Shown: piece by piece, positions 41,099 through 53,269 of the stretch
How the letters are laid out: each line of letters begins with the position of its first letter
Position numbering within the stretch: position 1 is the first letter of the stretch
DNA from: Streptomyces sp. VRA16 Mangrove soil
GTDB taxonomy: Bacteria > Actinomycetota > Actinomycetes > Streptomycetales > Streptomycetaceae
Length of the DNA stretch: 64,000 nucleotides
Direction of reading: 5' to 3'
Assembly: GCF_017377775.1 (NCBI RefSeq)
Contig: NZ_JAFVLN010000004.1
Location: 124,001 to 188,000 of the forward strand
Made by a program: the position numbers and the translations under genes
Notes under the pieces: model-generated
Seen by the model: the letters and a program-made list of their open reading frames with translations, nothing else
What the model was told of the DNA's origin: nothing
Database searches by the model: none

Positions 41099-44000
41099 TC
41101 ACGCCCCGAACGTCCGCCTGCGCGCGTGGTTCCGCGCCTGCCGGGCGGCGGCGCGGCGCGCGGCGGTCACATGGTGCGGTGAGCCCCAGGCTGCGGCGAC
41201 CCGCTCGGCCAGCGCGTACGTGTCGGCCGCGGCCCGGTCCTCGCCGACGAGCCGGTACGCGTCCGCGAGGGCGTGCGCGAGGGGGCGGGTGGCGTACGCA
41301 CCACCCGCCGTGCCCGCGAACTGCTCGCGCAGCGGGCGCAGATGGCCGATCAGCGCGGCCGCGGTGTCCGTGTCGCCGAAGCGGACGGCGAGTTCGCAGC
41401 GGTAGTCGAGTTCGATGCCGTAGAGGTGGTCCGTGACCGGCCGGGGCGGGAAGGACACCGCTCGGGCCTGGTCGAGGCGGCCCAGCCGGGCCAGGACCAG
41501 GGCGTGGGCCACGGCGACGGGGGCGCCGACCGCCGCGTGCACCTCGCGGACCGTCCGCTCGATCTCCGCCTCCCGGCCCTGGGTGAACCGGATGGTCCAC
41601 AGGCCGAGCGTGCGCGGGCCCGTGGCGTGGTGCGCGCCGACCCGCTGGAACAGCCCGTCCGCCGCCGCGTACCGTTCCTCCGCCTCCTCGAAGCGCCCGG
41701 CGACCGCGGCCAGCATGGCGTACGTGGCGGTGTTGATGCCCCTCGCCCAGCGCATCCGGTAGCGGTGGGCGAGGGCGAGGCCCGCGTCGGTGTGCCGGCG
41801 GACCGCCTCCGGGTCGTTCTCGGTCGCCGCGGTCAGGCCGTCGAGGTGCTCGCACACCCAGCGGTGGGCCGGCATGTCGTGGGCCAGGGCCAGTTCGCGC
41901 AGTTCGGCGACCAGCCCGGTACGGGCCGTGCCCTGCGCCTCGTGCGGCAGCAGCCGGGCCGAGGTCATCAAGGCCGAGGCCAGCAGGCGCGGTTCGCCGT
42001 CGGCGCGGGCGAGTGCCAGCTGGTCCCGCGCCGCCGCACGCGCGCGTGGGGCGTCCTCGCCCGCCACCGCGTCCGCCAGTACCTGCAGCACCCGTGCCCG
42101 CGTCGGACCGCCCAGCGTGTCGTCGTCCGCGAGCCGCTCCAGGTGGGCCAGTGCGCCGCGGTCGACGAAGCCCTCCAGGCGGCTGCGCCAGGGTGAGGGC
42201 TCGGTCCAGGCGCCGTAGACCCGGGCGGCCAGGTCGTCGCGGCCCGCCCGCACGGCGAGCGCTACGGCACGCTGCCGGGTGCGCCGGGCCGCGTCCGTGG
42301 CACCGGCCCGCATCTGCGCGCCGAGCAGCCGTACCAGCAGCGCGACCGTGGCGTCGGGGTGCGCCTCGGGGTCGTCGGTCGCCGTGACGTGCGCGTCCAG
42401 AGCCTGTTCGATGAGACCGACGGCGACGTCATGGGCGTAGCGGCGTTCGGCCCGTTCGGCGGCGCGCAGCCCGTAGTCGACGGCCTGCGCGGCGTTCGCG
42501 GTGCGGCCCGAGCGGGCGAAGTGGTGGGCGAGCGCGGCCAGGCCGTCGGGGCGGTGGCGGCGCAGTTCTTGCGCGATCCGGTCGTGCAGGCGGGCCCTGC
42601 GGATGCCTGACAGGTCCGTGTACACGGTGTCGCGGACGAGCGCGTGCACGAAGCGGACGCGTCCGGGGCCGGGCTCGGTCAGCAGGTCCGCGGCGACGGC
42701 GGCGTCCAGGCCCGCGAGCACGCTCTCCTCGTCCGTGTCGGCGGCGTCCACCAGAAGCGCGACATCGCTCTCCACGCCCGCGACCGCCGCGAGCCGCAGC
42801 GCCACGCGCGCGGGCTCGGTCAGCAGCGCGAGGCGTCTGCGCAGCACGTCCCGCACCCCTTGCGGGACCTCCGAGACAGCCACCAGCGCGCCCTCCTTGG
42901 CGAGCAGGCGGGCGCTCTCCCACACGTAGAACGGATTGCCGCCGGTGCGCTCGGCGAGCGCGGCCACCGTGTCCTCGTCCACCGGCGCGCCGCAGACGGT
43001 GTCGGCCACGGCGGCGACGTCCTGCCGCGACAGGCCGCCGAGGACGACCCGGTGCGGCAGCCTCGCGGCGAGCCGGGCGAGCGTGGTGGCGAGCGGTTCG
43101 CCCGCTTCGGCCGGGCGGTAACCGGCGAGGGTCAGCAGCGGTACGCCGGTGATCGCGGCCGCCGCCTCCAGCAGCGCCAGGGTCGGTCCGTCGGCCCGGT
43201 GCAGATCGTCGACGAGGACGGCGACCGGGCGTCCGGCGGCCGCGTCCCGGAGCCAGTCGGCGAAGGCGCGGTGCAGCCGGAAGCGGCCCGCGGTCGCCTC
43301 GTCGCGCGTCGTCGCGACGGGGGCGCTCTCCGGTTCGTGCAGCAGGGCGGCCAGCTCCTGCGGGCGGGCCGGCGGCACCTCACGGGCCAGGGCGCCGAGC
43401 GCCTCCACCCAGGCCCAGGCCGAAGGGGCGCCCTCGTCCTGCGGGCAGCGGCCGACGACCACCGTCCAGCCCTGGCCGCGCAGCCGGTCGGCGAACCGGC
43501 GCAGCAGCGCGCTCTTGCCCGCGCCCGGCTCCCCGGCCACCAGGGCCGTGCCGCCCGTGCGACGTGCCGCCCGCGCGACGGCGTCCAGGGCCGCGAGTTC
43601 CTCGCCCCTGCCGACGAACAGGTCACGCTCGTCACCGGGCGGCCCGACCGGCGCGGTCGCGGTGATCGGCGGCTGCGGTACGGCGGTGCGCAGCACGGCG
43701 AGGCGCTGGGCGCGGACGGCTCGTTCGAGCTCGGCCAGTGCGGGACCCGGATCGCCGTCCAGTTCGTCGCGGAACACGGACCGGGCGCGGCCCAGCGCGT
43801 CCAGGGCGTCCCCGCGCCGGCCCGCGGCCCAGTGGGCGAGCGCGAGCAGCCGCCAGCCCTCCTCCCGCAGCGGGGCGTCGCGCACCATGGCCTCGGCCGC
43901 CGACGCGGCGTCCGCGACATGTCCGGTACGCAGATCAGCGGCGACGGCGAGTTCGCGGGCCTCGGCGCGCAGTGCGTCGAGCCGGGCCGCTTCGGGCTCC

Positions 44001-44443
44001 GCCCAGGTCTCGTCCGCGTACTCCTGGAACGCGGGCCCCTGCCACCAGCCCAGCGCCTCGTCCAGCGTGCGGCGCGCCTGCGCGGCGGGCAGGTGCCGGG
44101 CGCGCCGTACCCGGGTCTCGAACCGCCAGGCGTCCACGGCGTCCTCGGGCAGCCGCAGGGCGTACCCGGGCGGCGCGGAGACCAGGAGGGACGCGGGGGC
44201 GCGGGGCGGGCGCCGCGGTTCGAGCAGACGGCGCAGGTTCGACACGTACGCCTGGAGGGAGACGGTGGCCTTGGACGGCGGCGTCCCGCGCCACAGCTCG
44301 TCCGCGAGCCGGTCCACGGACACCGTCGCGCCCCGGGCCGCGAGCAGCAGCGCGAGCACCGCCCGCTGCCGCGGCGTACCGAGGCGCAGCGGCGTCCCCG
44401 ACACGTCGGCGCCCAAGGGCCCCAGCACTCTGATGCGCAGCAC
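41099..44443 (-). CDS. AfsR/SARP-type regulator with BTAD, ATPase and TPR domains
   Basis: 1114 residues. N-terminal OmpR-type winged helix (1-95: LRIRVLGPLGADVSG, then AYVSNLRRLLEP), BTAD domain (100-245: DAWRFETRVRRARHL), NTPase with Walker A GEPGAGKSA (304-312) and Walker B VAVLVDDLHRAD, then a helical/TPR-like C-terminal half. This is the architecture of large SARP regulators (AfsR-like, and PimR/SanG type). They activate secondary-metabolite operons. Only an alpha/beta hydrolase gene separates it from the RiPP operon, so it is a candidate regulator. No heptameric direct repeats (SARP sites) were found before the precursor. Confidence 0.9.
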   Translation of the reverse strand: MLRIRVLGPLGADVSGTPLRLGTPRQRAVLALLLAARGATVSVDRLADELWRGTPPSKATVSLQAYVSNLRRLLEPRRPPRAPASLLVSAPPGYALRLPEDAVDAWRFETRVRRARHLPAAQARRTLDEALGWWQGPAFQEYADETWAEPEAARLDALRAEARELAVAADLRTGHVADAASAAEAMVRDAPLREEGWRLLALAHWAAGRRGDALDALGRARSVFRDELDGDPGPALAELERAVRAQRLAVLRTAVPQPPITATAPVGPPGDERDLFVGRGEELAALDAVARAARRTGGTALVAGEPGAGKSALLRRFADRLRGQGWTVVVGRCPQDEGAPSAWAWVEALGALAREVPPARPQELAALLHEPESAPVATTRDEATAGRFRLHRAFADWLRDAAAGRPVAVLVDDLHRADGPTLALLEAAAAITGVPLLTLAGYRPAEAGEPLATTLARLAARLPHRVVLGGLSRQDVAAVADTVCGAPVDEDTVAALAERTGGNPFYVWESARLLAKEGALVAVSEVPQGVRDVLRRRLALLTEPARVALRLAAVAGVESDVALLVDAADTDEESVLAGLDAAVAADLLTEPGPGRVRFVHALVRDTVYTDLSGIRRARLHDRIAQELRRHRPDGLAALAHHFARSGRTANAAQAVDYGLRAAERAERRYAHDVAVGLIEQALDAHVTATDDPEAHPDATVALLVRLLGAQMRAGATDAARRTRQRAVALAVRAGRDDLAARVYGAWTEPSPWRSRLEGFVDRGALAHLERLADDDTLGGPTRARVLQVLADAVAGEDAPRARAAARDQLALARADGEPRLLASALMTSARLLPHEAQGTARTGLVAELRELALAHDMPAHRWVCEHLDGLTAATENDPEAVRRHTDAGLALAHRYRMRWARGINTATYAMLAAVAGRFEEAEERYAAADGLFQRVGAHHATGPRTLGLWTIRFTQGREAEIERTVREVHAAVGAPVAVAHALVLARLGRLDQARAVSFPPRPVTDHLYGIELDYRCELAVRFGDTDTAAALIGHLRPLREQFAGTAGGAYATRPLAHALADAYRLVGEDRAAADTYALAERVAAAWGSPHHVTAARRAAARQARNHARRRTFGA

Positions 44444-44617
44444 GCCATCGGAATGTAGCCGAAGGATCTACGCATCTGCTCAACAGCCGCTAAACGCCCG
44501 GCCCTTCGTGCTCGCCGCGACGCAACGAGGGGCGCCGAGAGGGACGCCAAGCCGACGCCAAGTGGCAGACCGCAGCCTGGGCGTTCCTGACCGACCGAGT
44601 CTTGTGAGGACACGAGC

Positions 44618-45322
44618 GTGACCCCCAACAGCACAGCGTCCGGTCCGCCCGCCGACGACCGTCCCTACACCCACGAGATGGTCGTGGTGCACCGCGTCTT
44701 CCGGCGCGAGTCGGCGCTGCTGCCGCGCCTGGTCCGTGCCGTGCCGCACGGCGGCACGCGGCGGGCCGGCGAGGTCGTGGCGTATCTGACCGACTACGTG
44801 GGCGGACTCCATCACCACCACACCCTTGAGGACGAGTTGATCTGGCCGCGCCTGCGGGAGCGTTCCGCCGACAGCGCCGACAAGGAACTGACGGCTCGCA
44901 TGGAGGAGCAGCACGAGCGCATCGACCGCACCCTGGCCACTGTCGGTGAACGGGCTCCGCGCTGGCAGCGCTCGGCCGACAGCGCCACTGGGGAGGCACT
45001 CGCCGAGGCACTCGACGAGCACCGGGCCGCGCTGGAGGAGCACCTCGACGACGAGGAGCGCCTGATCCTGCCGCTGGTCGCCGAGCATCTGACCGTCGCC
45101 GAGTGGGACGAGATCGGCCGCCGGGGCCTGGACCCGCTGCCGAAGGACAAGGTGATGCTGGCCCTCGGCGCCATCCTGGAGGAGGCCACACCACAGGAGC
45201 GCGCCTACTTCCTGGGCCGGGCCCCGCTGTTGGGGCGCCTGGTGTGGCAGCTCGTGGGGCGTCGGCAGTACGCGGCGTTCCGGCGCTCCCTGCTCGTGGG
45301 CGTCGGGGAGGCGGCCCGATGA
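44618..45322 (+). CDS. Hemerythrin-domain protein
   Basis: 234 residues from GTG 44618 (GAGGAC 7 bases upstream). Four-helix HHE bundle in residues about 15-155: MVVVHRVFRRESALL, LHHHHTLEDELIWPRL, MEEQHERIDRTL and EHLDDEERLILPLV supply His/Glu ligands. The C-terminal 80 residues (LGRLVWQLVGRRQYAAFRRSLL) are basic and may be a membrane-surface or partner site. Overlaps the next gene by ATGA, so the two are coupled. Confidence 0.9.
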   Translation: MTPNSTASGPPADDRPYTHEMVVVHRVFRRESALLPRLVRAVPHGGTRRAGEVVAYLTDYVGGLHHHHTLEDELIWPRLRERSADSADKELTARMEEQHERIDRTLATVGERAPRWQRSADSATGEALAEALDEHRAALEEHLDDEERLILPLVAEHLTVAEWDEIGRRGLDPLPKDKVMLALGAILEEATPQERAYFLGRAPLLGRLVWQLVGRRQYAAFRRSLLVGVGEAAR

Positions 45323-46254
45323 CCGCTCTCCGCGCCGCCCCGCTGGAGGTCCTCGACGCCTACCGCACCTGCGAGTTCGTCACACTGGGCCGGGACGGCA
45401 CACCGCTGGCCTGGCCGACGGCGGCGCAGCGGCGCACGGACGGGACGCTGGTGCTGACGACGTCCCTCGCGTTCGCGCAGAAGGCCCTGAACGTGCGCCG
45501 CGACGGCCGGGTCGCGCTCCTCTTCTCCGACCCCACCGGCAGCGGGCTCGCCGACGGCCCGCAGATCTTCGTCCGCGGCCGGGCCACGTGCCCCGACGAG
45601 ATCAGGACGGGCCCGCAGGGCCTGGAGTCGTACTGGCGGATGCTCTTCGAGCGGCAGCCGCACAGCAGGTCCTACCTCGCGCGCCCCATGAGGCGGCTGA
45701 TGGACTGGTACTACCTGCGGCTCGTCATCACCGTCGCGCCCGAACAGGTGCTCGTGCGCCCCGCCGAGACGCCGCCGCTACCGCCGCTGCCGCCGCGGAG
45801 CACGTCCGTCCCACAGCCCCTCGGGGCCGAGCGGCTCGCCGCCCACGCCACCGCGGTCCTCGCCGCGCGCGACGCGTCCGGGGCGCCGGTCCTGGCCCGG
45901 ACCGGGACGGCGCCCGCGGACGGCGGTTTCACGGTGTGCCCGCCGGCGGACCACGCGGTGGTGCCGGGGCCTGCCTCGCTGCTGGTGCACCGTCACGACG
46001 ACCGGCTCAACCGCATGCGCAACACGCTCGTCCGCGGCGTCCTCGACCGCTCCGACGACGGCTGGCTGCTCGTCCCGGACAGGGTCCTGGAACCGATGGG
46101 CGCCGGACGGCCGAGCGACGCGCTGCGGGTCCTGCGCAGCACACGGCGGGCCACCGACCGCTACCTGCGCCGCCGGGAGCTGCCGCGCCCCCGGGTGCAG
46201 TGGGACCGCTTCCGCGAGGTCGCAGCGTCCGCGGGCCGACCGGAACGGAACTGA
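45319..46254 (+). CDS. Pyridoxamine 5'-phosphate oxidase-fold (FMN/F420-type) protein
   Basis: 311 residues starting at ATG 45319, overlapping the hemerythrin stop. N-terminal half is a split-barrel flavin/F420 domain: FVTLGRDGTPLAWPT, LVLTTSLAFAQKALNVRRDGRVALLFSD (key: K-x-x-N-x-x-x-D-x-x-V-x-L). The C-terminal part after about 160 is a second, less recognisable domain. Probably a flavin- or F420-dependent reductase; hemerythrin coupling suggests a role in oxygen or NO chemistry. Confidence 0.85.
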   Translation: MTALRAAPLEVLDAYRTCEFVTLGRDGTPLAWPTAAQRRTDGTLVLTTSLAFAQKALNVRRDGRVALLFSDPTGSGLADGPQIFVRGRATCPDEIRTGPQGLESYWRMLFERQPHSRSYLARPMRRLMDWYYLRLVITVAPEQVLVRPAETPPLPPLPPRSTSVPQPLGAERLAAHATAVLAARDASGAPVLARTGTAPADGGFTVCPPADHAVVPGPASLLVHRHDDRLNRMRNTLVRGVLDRSDDGWLLVPDRVLEPMGAGRPSDALRVLRSTRRATDRYLRRRELPRPRVQWDRFREVAASAGRPERN

Positions 46255-46275
46255 CCAGGGAAGGGGGCAGGTGCT

Positions 46276-46434
46276 GTGCTGAGTGACCTGACCGTCGTCG
46301 CGGTCGTGGCAGTCATCGGAATCGTCGCGGTGTCGGCCGCGGTCCTGGCGGACCGGTGGGCGTGCCGCCGCTCCGGCTGGGCGCGCCCGGGACGGGAGCG
46401 GACCCGCTCGGTGCTGCGTTCCCCGCACCACTGA
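46276..46434 (+). CDS. Small membrane-type protein, 52 aa
   Basis: 52 residues from GTG 46276 to TGA 46432-46434: one hydrophobic segment LTVVAVVAVIGIVAVSAAVLA (residues 4-24 approx.), then an Arg-rich tail (CRRSGWARPGRERTRSVLRS). GGGGGCAGG lies upstream. Plausible single-pass membrane protein in the hemerythrin operon; no family recognised. Confidence 0.5.
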   Translation: MLSDLTVVAVVAVIGIVAVSAAVLADRWACRRSGWARPGRERTRSVLRSPHH

Positions 46435-46830
46435 GCCGGCCCGGGCAGGTGCGGCGGGACGAGTCCCAGCTGTCGCACGCTGAACGTATGGCCGCAGGCC
46501 TTCCGGGTCTGGTGTTCCGGCAGGGAAAGGAAGTTGGCCTTGATCAAGTCGCCGCTCATGATCGCCAGTCGGACTCGGACACGGACGCCATCGCCCGCGA
46601 GGCCGACATCCGTACCCCAGATCGTGCCGTCCGGGACCCTGAGCGCGTTCGTCCACGGCCACCAGGACGGCGCCGCCGGGAGCGACACCCCCGGAATCCG
46701 CGCGTATCTGCGACGCGCCACGAACGAGCCCGTCGCCGGGAGCAGAAGCGGGCTCCATGCTGACGCGACGTCCGCTGGATCCCCAGCCCCCCGACAGGGG
46801 AGCAACGCCGCCCCCAGCCACCCCCGAACA
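46435..46830. other. Intergenic region before the tRNA terminator
   Basis: 396 bases with no supported gene on either strand. The frames here are short and lack family features. Confidence 0.6.
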
Positions 46831-46860
46831 CAAAAAAGGGACCGTTCAAGAACGGTCCCT
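46831..46860 (-). terminator. Rho-independent terminator of tRNA-Pro
   Basis: 10-bp perfect stem AGGGACCGTT / AACGGTCCCT (46837-46846 with 46851-46860), 4-base loop, followed on the minus strand by six T (46836-46831 reads TTTTTTG). A textbook intrinsic terminator, unusual for such a GC-rich genome. Confidence 0.92.
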
Positions 46861-46888
46861 CATCTGCGACGTTCGATAGTTCGAACAG

Positions 46889-46962
<74 letters not shown>

Positions 46963-47092
46963 ATGTCGACTGCCTTCCGGCCCTTTTTCGCTGGGCTCTT
47001 CCGGCGGCGACAGGAAGAACAATACCCCAAGCTCACGGGTGGTTTGAAACAGGTTCGGCGACCGCACCGCGCGCCGGGCGAGAATCGGGAGC

Positions 47093-47581
47093 ATGAGTAC
47101 CGAGCGCAGCACCGGAAGGGACCGCGACGAGCAGGGACGGGCGCGCAACGCCCGCCCCCGCGACGGCCTGGGGCGACCGCTGCCCTACGGCTCCCCGGGG
47201 GTCGCCCGGCAGCCGGAGGGCGTCGTGCGCACCCCGCAGGAGAGCGTCGCGCAGGCCCAGGCCCTGCTCGACGCGGGGCGGCCGTTCCACGCCCACGAGG
47301 TGTTCGAGGACGCCTGGAAGTCGGGCCCGGACGAGGAGCGGGAGTTGTGGCGCGGCCTGGCCCAGCTGGCGGTGGGCCTCACCCACGCGGCGCGCGGCAA
47401 CGCGACGGGCGGGGCGCGGCTGCTGCGCCGGGGCGCGGACGCGCTGGCCGGCTGGACGGGCCCGGCCCCGGCGGGCCTGGACGGCGCGGGCATCGTGGCG
47501 TGGGCCAGGGGCCTGGCGGACCGGGTGGAGGCGGAGCCGTCGCCGGTGGACGCCGCGTCCTGCGCGCCCAGGCTGCGCTAG
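47093..47581 (+). CDS. DUF309 domain protein
   Basis: 162 residues. The DUF309 signature FHAHEVFEDAWK is at about residues 63-74, with ELWRGLAQLAVGLTHAARGN after it. The family is a small helical protein of unknown role. The first 40 residues are basic and disordered-looking. A GGGAG is only one base before the ATG, so translation may start at a leaderless or downstream site. Confidence 0.88.
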   Translation: MSTERSTGRDRDEQGRARNARPRDGLGRPLPYGSPGVARQPEGVVRTPQESVAQAQALLDAGRPFHAHEVFEDAWKSGPDEERELWRGLAQLAVGLTHAARGNATGGARLLRRGADALAGWTGPAPAGLDGAGIVAWARGLADRVEAEPSPVDAASCAPRLR

Positions 47582-47896
47582 GGACGGTCTTCCCTCTCCC
47601 TCCGTCCGCCCGGAGGGCGGGCCGCGCGGCGTCCGGTGCGTGCTCTCAGGGGTTCCCCCGGCCGGAGGCCGGGGGGTGCCGGGTGCGAGGCAGTGTCGAT
47701 GGCCGGGATGTACTCGGCCTGACGCCCGGTGCGGCGAAGGGGGTGCCTCCCGCCCGAGCCCGGCGAAGCCTGATGCGAGGGTGACGGAGCCTGCCAGGCG
47801 TCGCGCGGCGGGAGGGAGCGGGAAGACAGGCCCCGGCGTCACCGGTCCGGACCCCACCCGCATGCGCGTTCCCATGCCTGGTGTGACCCTGCGAGG
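47582..47896. other. Intergenic region between DUF309 and MFS genes
   Basis: 315 bases with a GC hairpin (47655-47675) and no protein-coding frame of note. Confidence 0.6.
47655..47675. terminator. GC-rich hairpin, possible terminator of DUF309 gene
   Basis: CCCCCGGCC (47655-47663) and GGCCGGGGG (47667-47675) form a 9-bp stem with a 3-base loop 74 bases after the stop codon. No U tract. Confidence 0.5.
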
Positions 47897-49972
47897 GTGA
47901 CCACCACCACGGCTGAAGCCGTCGCCCCGGCCCCACCGGTACTCGACAAGCGCCGCCGGAACGTCGTCTTCGGGACGATCATGCTCGGCATGCTGCTCGC
48001 GGCCCTGGACCAGACGATCGTGGGCACGGCGCTGCCGACGATCGTGTCGGACCTGGGCGGCGCGGCGCACATGTCGTGGGTGGTCACCTCATATCTGCTG
48101 GCGGAGACGGTCGCCACGGCGCTGGTCGGCAAGTTCGGTGACCTGTTCGGCCGGAAGGTCGTCTTCCAGCTGTCGGCGATCATCTTCATCACGGGGTCGT
48201 TCCTGTGCGGGCTCGCCACGAACATGTCGCTGCTCATCGCCTGGCGGGCGATGCAGGGCATCGGCGCGGGCGGTCTGATGGTCACGGCGATGGCGCTCAT
48301 CGCCGACGTCATCCCACTGCGCGAACGCGGCAAGTACCAGGGGGCGATCGGCGCGGTCTTCGGCGTCTCGACGGTCATCGGCCCGCTGCTCGGCGGCCTG
48401 TTCACGGACCATCTGACGTGGCGCTGGGCGTTCTACGTCAATGTGCCGATCGCGATCCTGGTGGTCATCGCCGCCGCCCGCACCATCCCGGTGGTGAAGT
48501 CGGCGACGAAGCCGATCATCGACTATCTCGGCATCGGGCTGGTCGCGGTCGGCGCCTCCGCCCTGATCCTGGCGACGAGTTGGGGCGGCAACGAGTACGC
48601 GTGGGGCTCCGGTGTCATCATCGGCCTGTTCGCGGGCGGCATCATCGCGCTCGCCCTGTTCTGCTGGGTGGAGACCCGGGCGGCCGAGCCGATGCTGCCG
48701 ATGCGGCTCTTCTCGAACCCGGTCTTCACGGTGTGCTCGATCCTCAGCTTCATCGTGGGCTTCGCGATGCTGGGCGCGATGACGTTCCTGCCGACGTTCC
48801 TGCAGTACGTGGACGGGGACTCGGCCACGATCTCCGGTGTCCGCACGCTGCCGATGGTGATCGGTCTGCTGATCGCGTCGATCTTCTCCGGCAACGTGGT
48901 CAGCAAGACGGGCAAGTACCGGATCTTTCCGATCGTCGGCTCGCTGGTGATGGGCGTCGGGCTGTATCTGCTGTCCCTGATGGGGACGGATTCCGGGGCC
49001 TGGCTGGAGTCGCTGTACATGTTCGTGCTCGGCCTCGGTATCGGCCTGTGCATGCAGGTGCTCACCATCGCGGTGCAGAACACCGTCGAGTACGCGGACC
49101 TGGGCACCGCCACCTCCGGTGTGACGTTCTTCCGTACCCTCGGCAGTTCCTTCGGGACCGCCGTGTTCGGCACGATCTACGCCAACTCCCTGAAGCCGAA
49201 CCTGACGCAGGGCGTCGAGGAGGCGGCGCGGGCCGGCACCGGGATCGATCCGGCGACGCTCGCCAAGGCCGCGCAGAGCCCGGAGGGGCTGCACTCGCTG
49301 CCGGCGGCGGCGCGCGAGCCCATCGCGCAGGCGTACGCGGACTCGCTGCACACGGTGTTCCTGTGGACGGTGCCGGTGGCGCTGATCGGCTTCGTGGTGG
49401 CGCTCTTCCTCAAGCAGGTGCAGTTGCGCGACACCGCGCGCGCGGGTTCGACGGACATGGGTGAGGGTTTCGCGCAGCCGTCGGGCGGTGACTCGGCGCT
49501 GCTCCTGGAGCGGGCGGTGGGCAATCTCGTGAAGAAGTCGAACCTGGAGACCGCTCGGATGATCCTGAACTCCTCCGACAGCCGTCTGGACATGGCCGGT
49601 TCCTGGGCCGTGATGCAGGTGGAGTTCTTCACGCGGATGGTCGGGCACGCCTCGCTCGGCATGATCGCTGCGCGGCGCAGGGTGCCGCCGGAGGTGCTGG
49701 TGCCGGTGTTCCAGCGGATGGTCGACGAGGGCTATCTGACGCGTACGGGCTCGTACTTCTCGCACACGGCGGCGGGCCGGCGCGAGGCGGACGTCCTCAA
49801 CCGGGCCTGGGGCGACTGGCTGAGCAAGCAGGTCGAGGCGGATCTCGGCCGGCCGCCCGGGAACGAACTGCGGGCCGCGGTCGACTCGATCGCGAAGCGG
49901 CTGCTGGTCGAGGACCTCGCGCAGGGGCTGCCGCACCAGCCCTCCCCCGAGCCGGCGTCCGCGGCTTCCTGA
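47897..49972 (+). CDS. EmrB/QacA-type drug exporter (DHA2) with fused C-terminal domain
   Basis: 691 residues from GTG 47897 (only GAGG directly before it). Fourteen hydrophobic helices in residues about 25-510; motif [14 protein letters not shown] (helix 1) and [22 protein letters not shown] (motif A). Typical family length is about 480-530, so the extra ~160 residues after about 530 ([17 protein letters not shown], then [25 protein letters not shown]) form a separate helical domain that resembles a winged helix, as seen in several Streptomyces exporters. It could gate transport or bind DNA/ligand. Substrate unknown. Confidence 0.9.
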   Translation: MTTTTAEAVAPAPPVLDKRRRNVVFGTIMLGMLLAALDQTIVGTALPTIVSDLGGAAHMSWVVTSYLLAETVATALVGKFGDLFGRKVVFQLSAIIFITGSFLCGLATNMSLLIAWRAMQGIGAGGLMVTAMALIADVIPLRERGKYQGAIGAVFGVSTVIGPLLGGLFTDHLTWRWAFYVNVPIAILVVIAAARTIPVVKSATKPIIDYLGIGLVAVGASALILATSWGGNEYAWGSGVIIGLFAGGIIALALFCWVETRAAEPMLPMRLFSNPVFTVCSILSFIVGFAMLGAMTFLPTFLQYVDGDSATISGVRTLPMVIGLLIASIFSGNVVSKTGKYRIFPIVGSLVMGVGLYLLSLMGTDSGAWLESLYMFVLGLGIGLCMQVLTIAVQNTVEYADLGTATSGVTFFRTLGSSFGTAVFGTIYANSLKPNLTQGVEEAARAGTGIDPATLAKAAQSPEGLHSLPAAAREPIAQAYADSLHTVFLWTVPVALIGFVVALFLKQVQLRDTARAGSTDMGEGFAQPSGGDSALLLERAVGNLVKKSNLETARMILNSSDSRLDMAGSWAVMQVEFFTRMVGHASLGMIAARRRVPPEVLVPVFQRMVDEGYLTRTGSYFSHTAAGRREADVLNRAWGDWLSKQVEADLGRPPGNELRAAVDSIAKRLLVEDLAQGLPHQPSPEPASAAS

Positions 49973-49980
49973 CCTGTCGT

Positions 49981-50745
49981 TCAGCGCAGCAGCAGCTGCA
50001 GGCCGCCGACGACCGTTGCGGCGATGACCAGTTGCTCGAAGAGTTTCTGGTTGATCCGGTTCACGGCCGCCTTGCCGATGAACGCGCCCGGCACGACGAA
50101 CACGGCGAGCGCGGCGTCCAGCAGGAGCGAGCGGCCGTCGATGAGGCCGAGGCCCGCGCTGAAGGGCAGCTTCGCGGAGTTCACGATGAGGAAGAACCAA
50201 GCGGAGGTGCCGAGGAAGCCCAGCTTCTTGAACCCGGCGGAGAGCAGATACATCGACATCACGGGGCCGCCCGCGTTGGCGACCATCGTGGTGAATCCGC
50301 CGAGCACCCCGTACGAACCGGCCTTGACCCGGGCCGTGCGGGTGGCCGTCTCCTCGGCCTCGGGCGCCTCGGTCCTCCTGCGCCGCCAGATCGTGACGCC
50401 CGCCATCAGGAGCAGGATGGCGCCGAGGGACGTACGGACGACGGCGTCGTCGGCGAAGGCCAGAAAGACGGTGCCGATCACCACTCCCCCGGCGACGGCC
50501 GGGAACAGCCGCCACAGGGTCGGCCAGTGGGCGTGGCGCCGGTAGGTGAGCACGGCGAGGATGTCGCCGCAGATCAGGATGGGCAGCAGCACCCCGGTGG
50601 AGGCGCGGGCAGGCAGGATCGCGGCGAAGATGGCGAGGCTGACGGTGTTGGCCCCGCTGACGGCGGTCTTGGAGAAGCCCACCAGCAGGGCCGCGGCGGC
50701 CAGCGCGGTGAAGCCCCACGGGGTGACGCCGAATATCTCGTGCAT
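49981..50745 (-). CDS. TauE/SafE family sulfite/anion permease
   Basis: 254 residues from ATG 50745, chosen because GGAG lies 9 bases upstream; ATG 50754 is only 3 codons further. About seven to eight helices; GFSKTAVSGANTVSLAIF near the N-terminus and GGFTTMVANAGGPVMSMYLLS in the middle are the repeated TauE signatures. Exports sulfite or organosulfonates in studied members. Stops convergently 8 bases from the MFS stop. Confidence 0.9.
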   Translation of the reverse strand: MHEIFGVTPWGFTALAAAALLVGFSKTAVSGANTVSLAIFAAILPARASTGVLLPILICGDILAVLTYRRHAHWPTLWRLFPAVAGGVVIGTVFLAFADDAVVRTSLGAILLLMAGVTIWRRRRTEAPEAEETATRTARVKAGSYGVLGGFTTMVANAGGPVMSMYLLSAGFKKLGFLGTSAWFFLIVNSAKLPFSAGLGLIDGRSLLLDAALAVFVVPGAFIGKAAVNRINQKLFEQLVIAATVVGGLQLLLR

Positions 50746-50885
50746 GTGGTCCATCTCCGCGTGTATCGGGGTGCGTCGGGGCGCAGGAGGGTGCCGCGGT
50801 TGCCGCGCGCCGCGCCTGCGCGGACACTTTCGCACTACATCTGTCTCCCGAAGAACCACGCCCCGCACCGGAAGGCTCCCCGGAC

Positions 50886-53131
<2,246 letters not shown>

Positions 53132-53146
53132 CGTCGGTTTCGCGAA

Positions 53147-53188
53147 GAGGACCGGGGCCGGCACTGGGAGGTGCCGGCCCCGGTCCTC
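53147..53188. terminator. Perfect 18-bp stem terminator after argG
   Basis: GAGGACCGGGGCCGGCAC (53147-53164) pairs exactly with 53171-53188 across a 6-base loop. It lies 15 bases past argG and could also serve the opposite ligase operon. Confidence 0.85.
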
Positions 53189-53254
53189 TGTGCGGCTATG
53201 GGCCGGGGGACTTCTGCGGGCTTCGCGACTGCGGGTCGTTCGTGATCGCGCGCG

Positions 53255-53269
53255 GTTCCCCGCGCCCCT
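53255..53269 (-). repeat. Half of the dispersed GTTCCCCGCGCCCCT repeat at the ligase stop codon
   Basis: The same 15-base string as the left arm region of the 23293-23341 palindrome, here ending at the ligase stop codon (TCA 53269-53271). No matching right arm is nearby. Confidence 0.55.
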
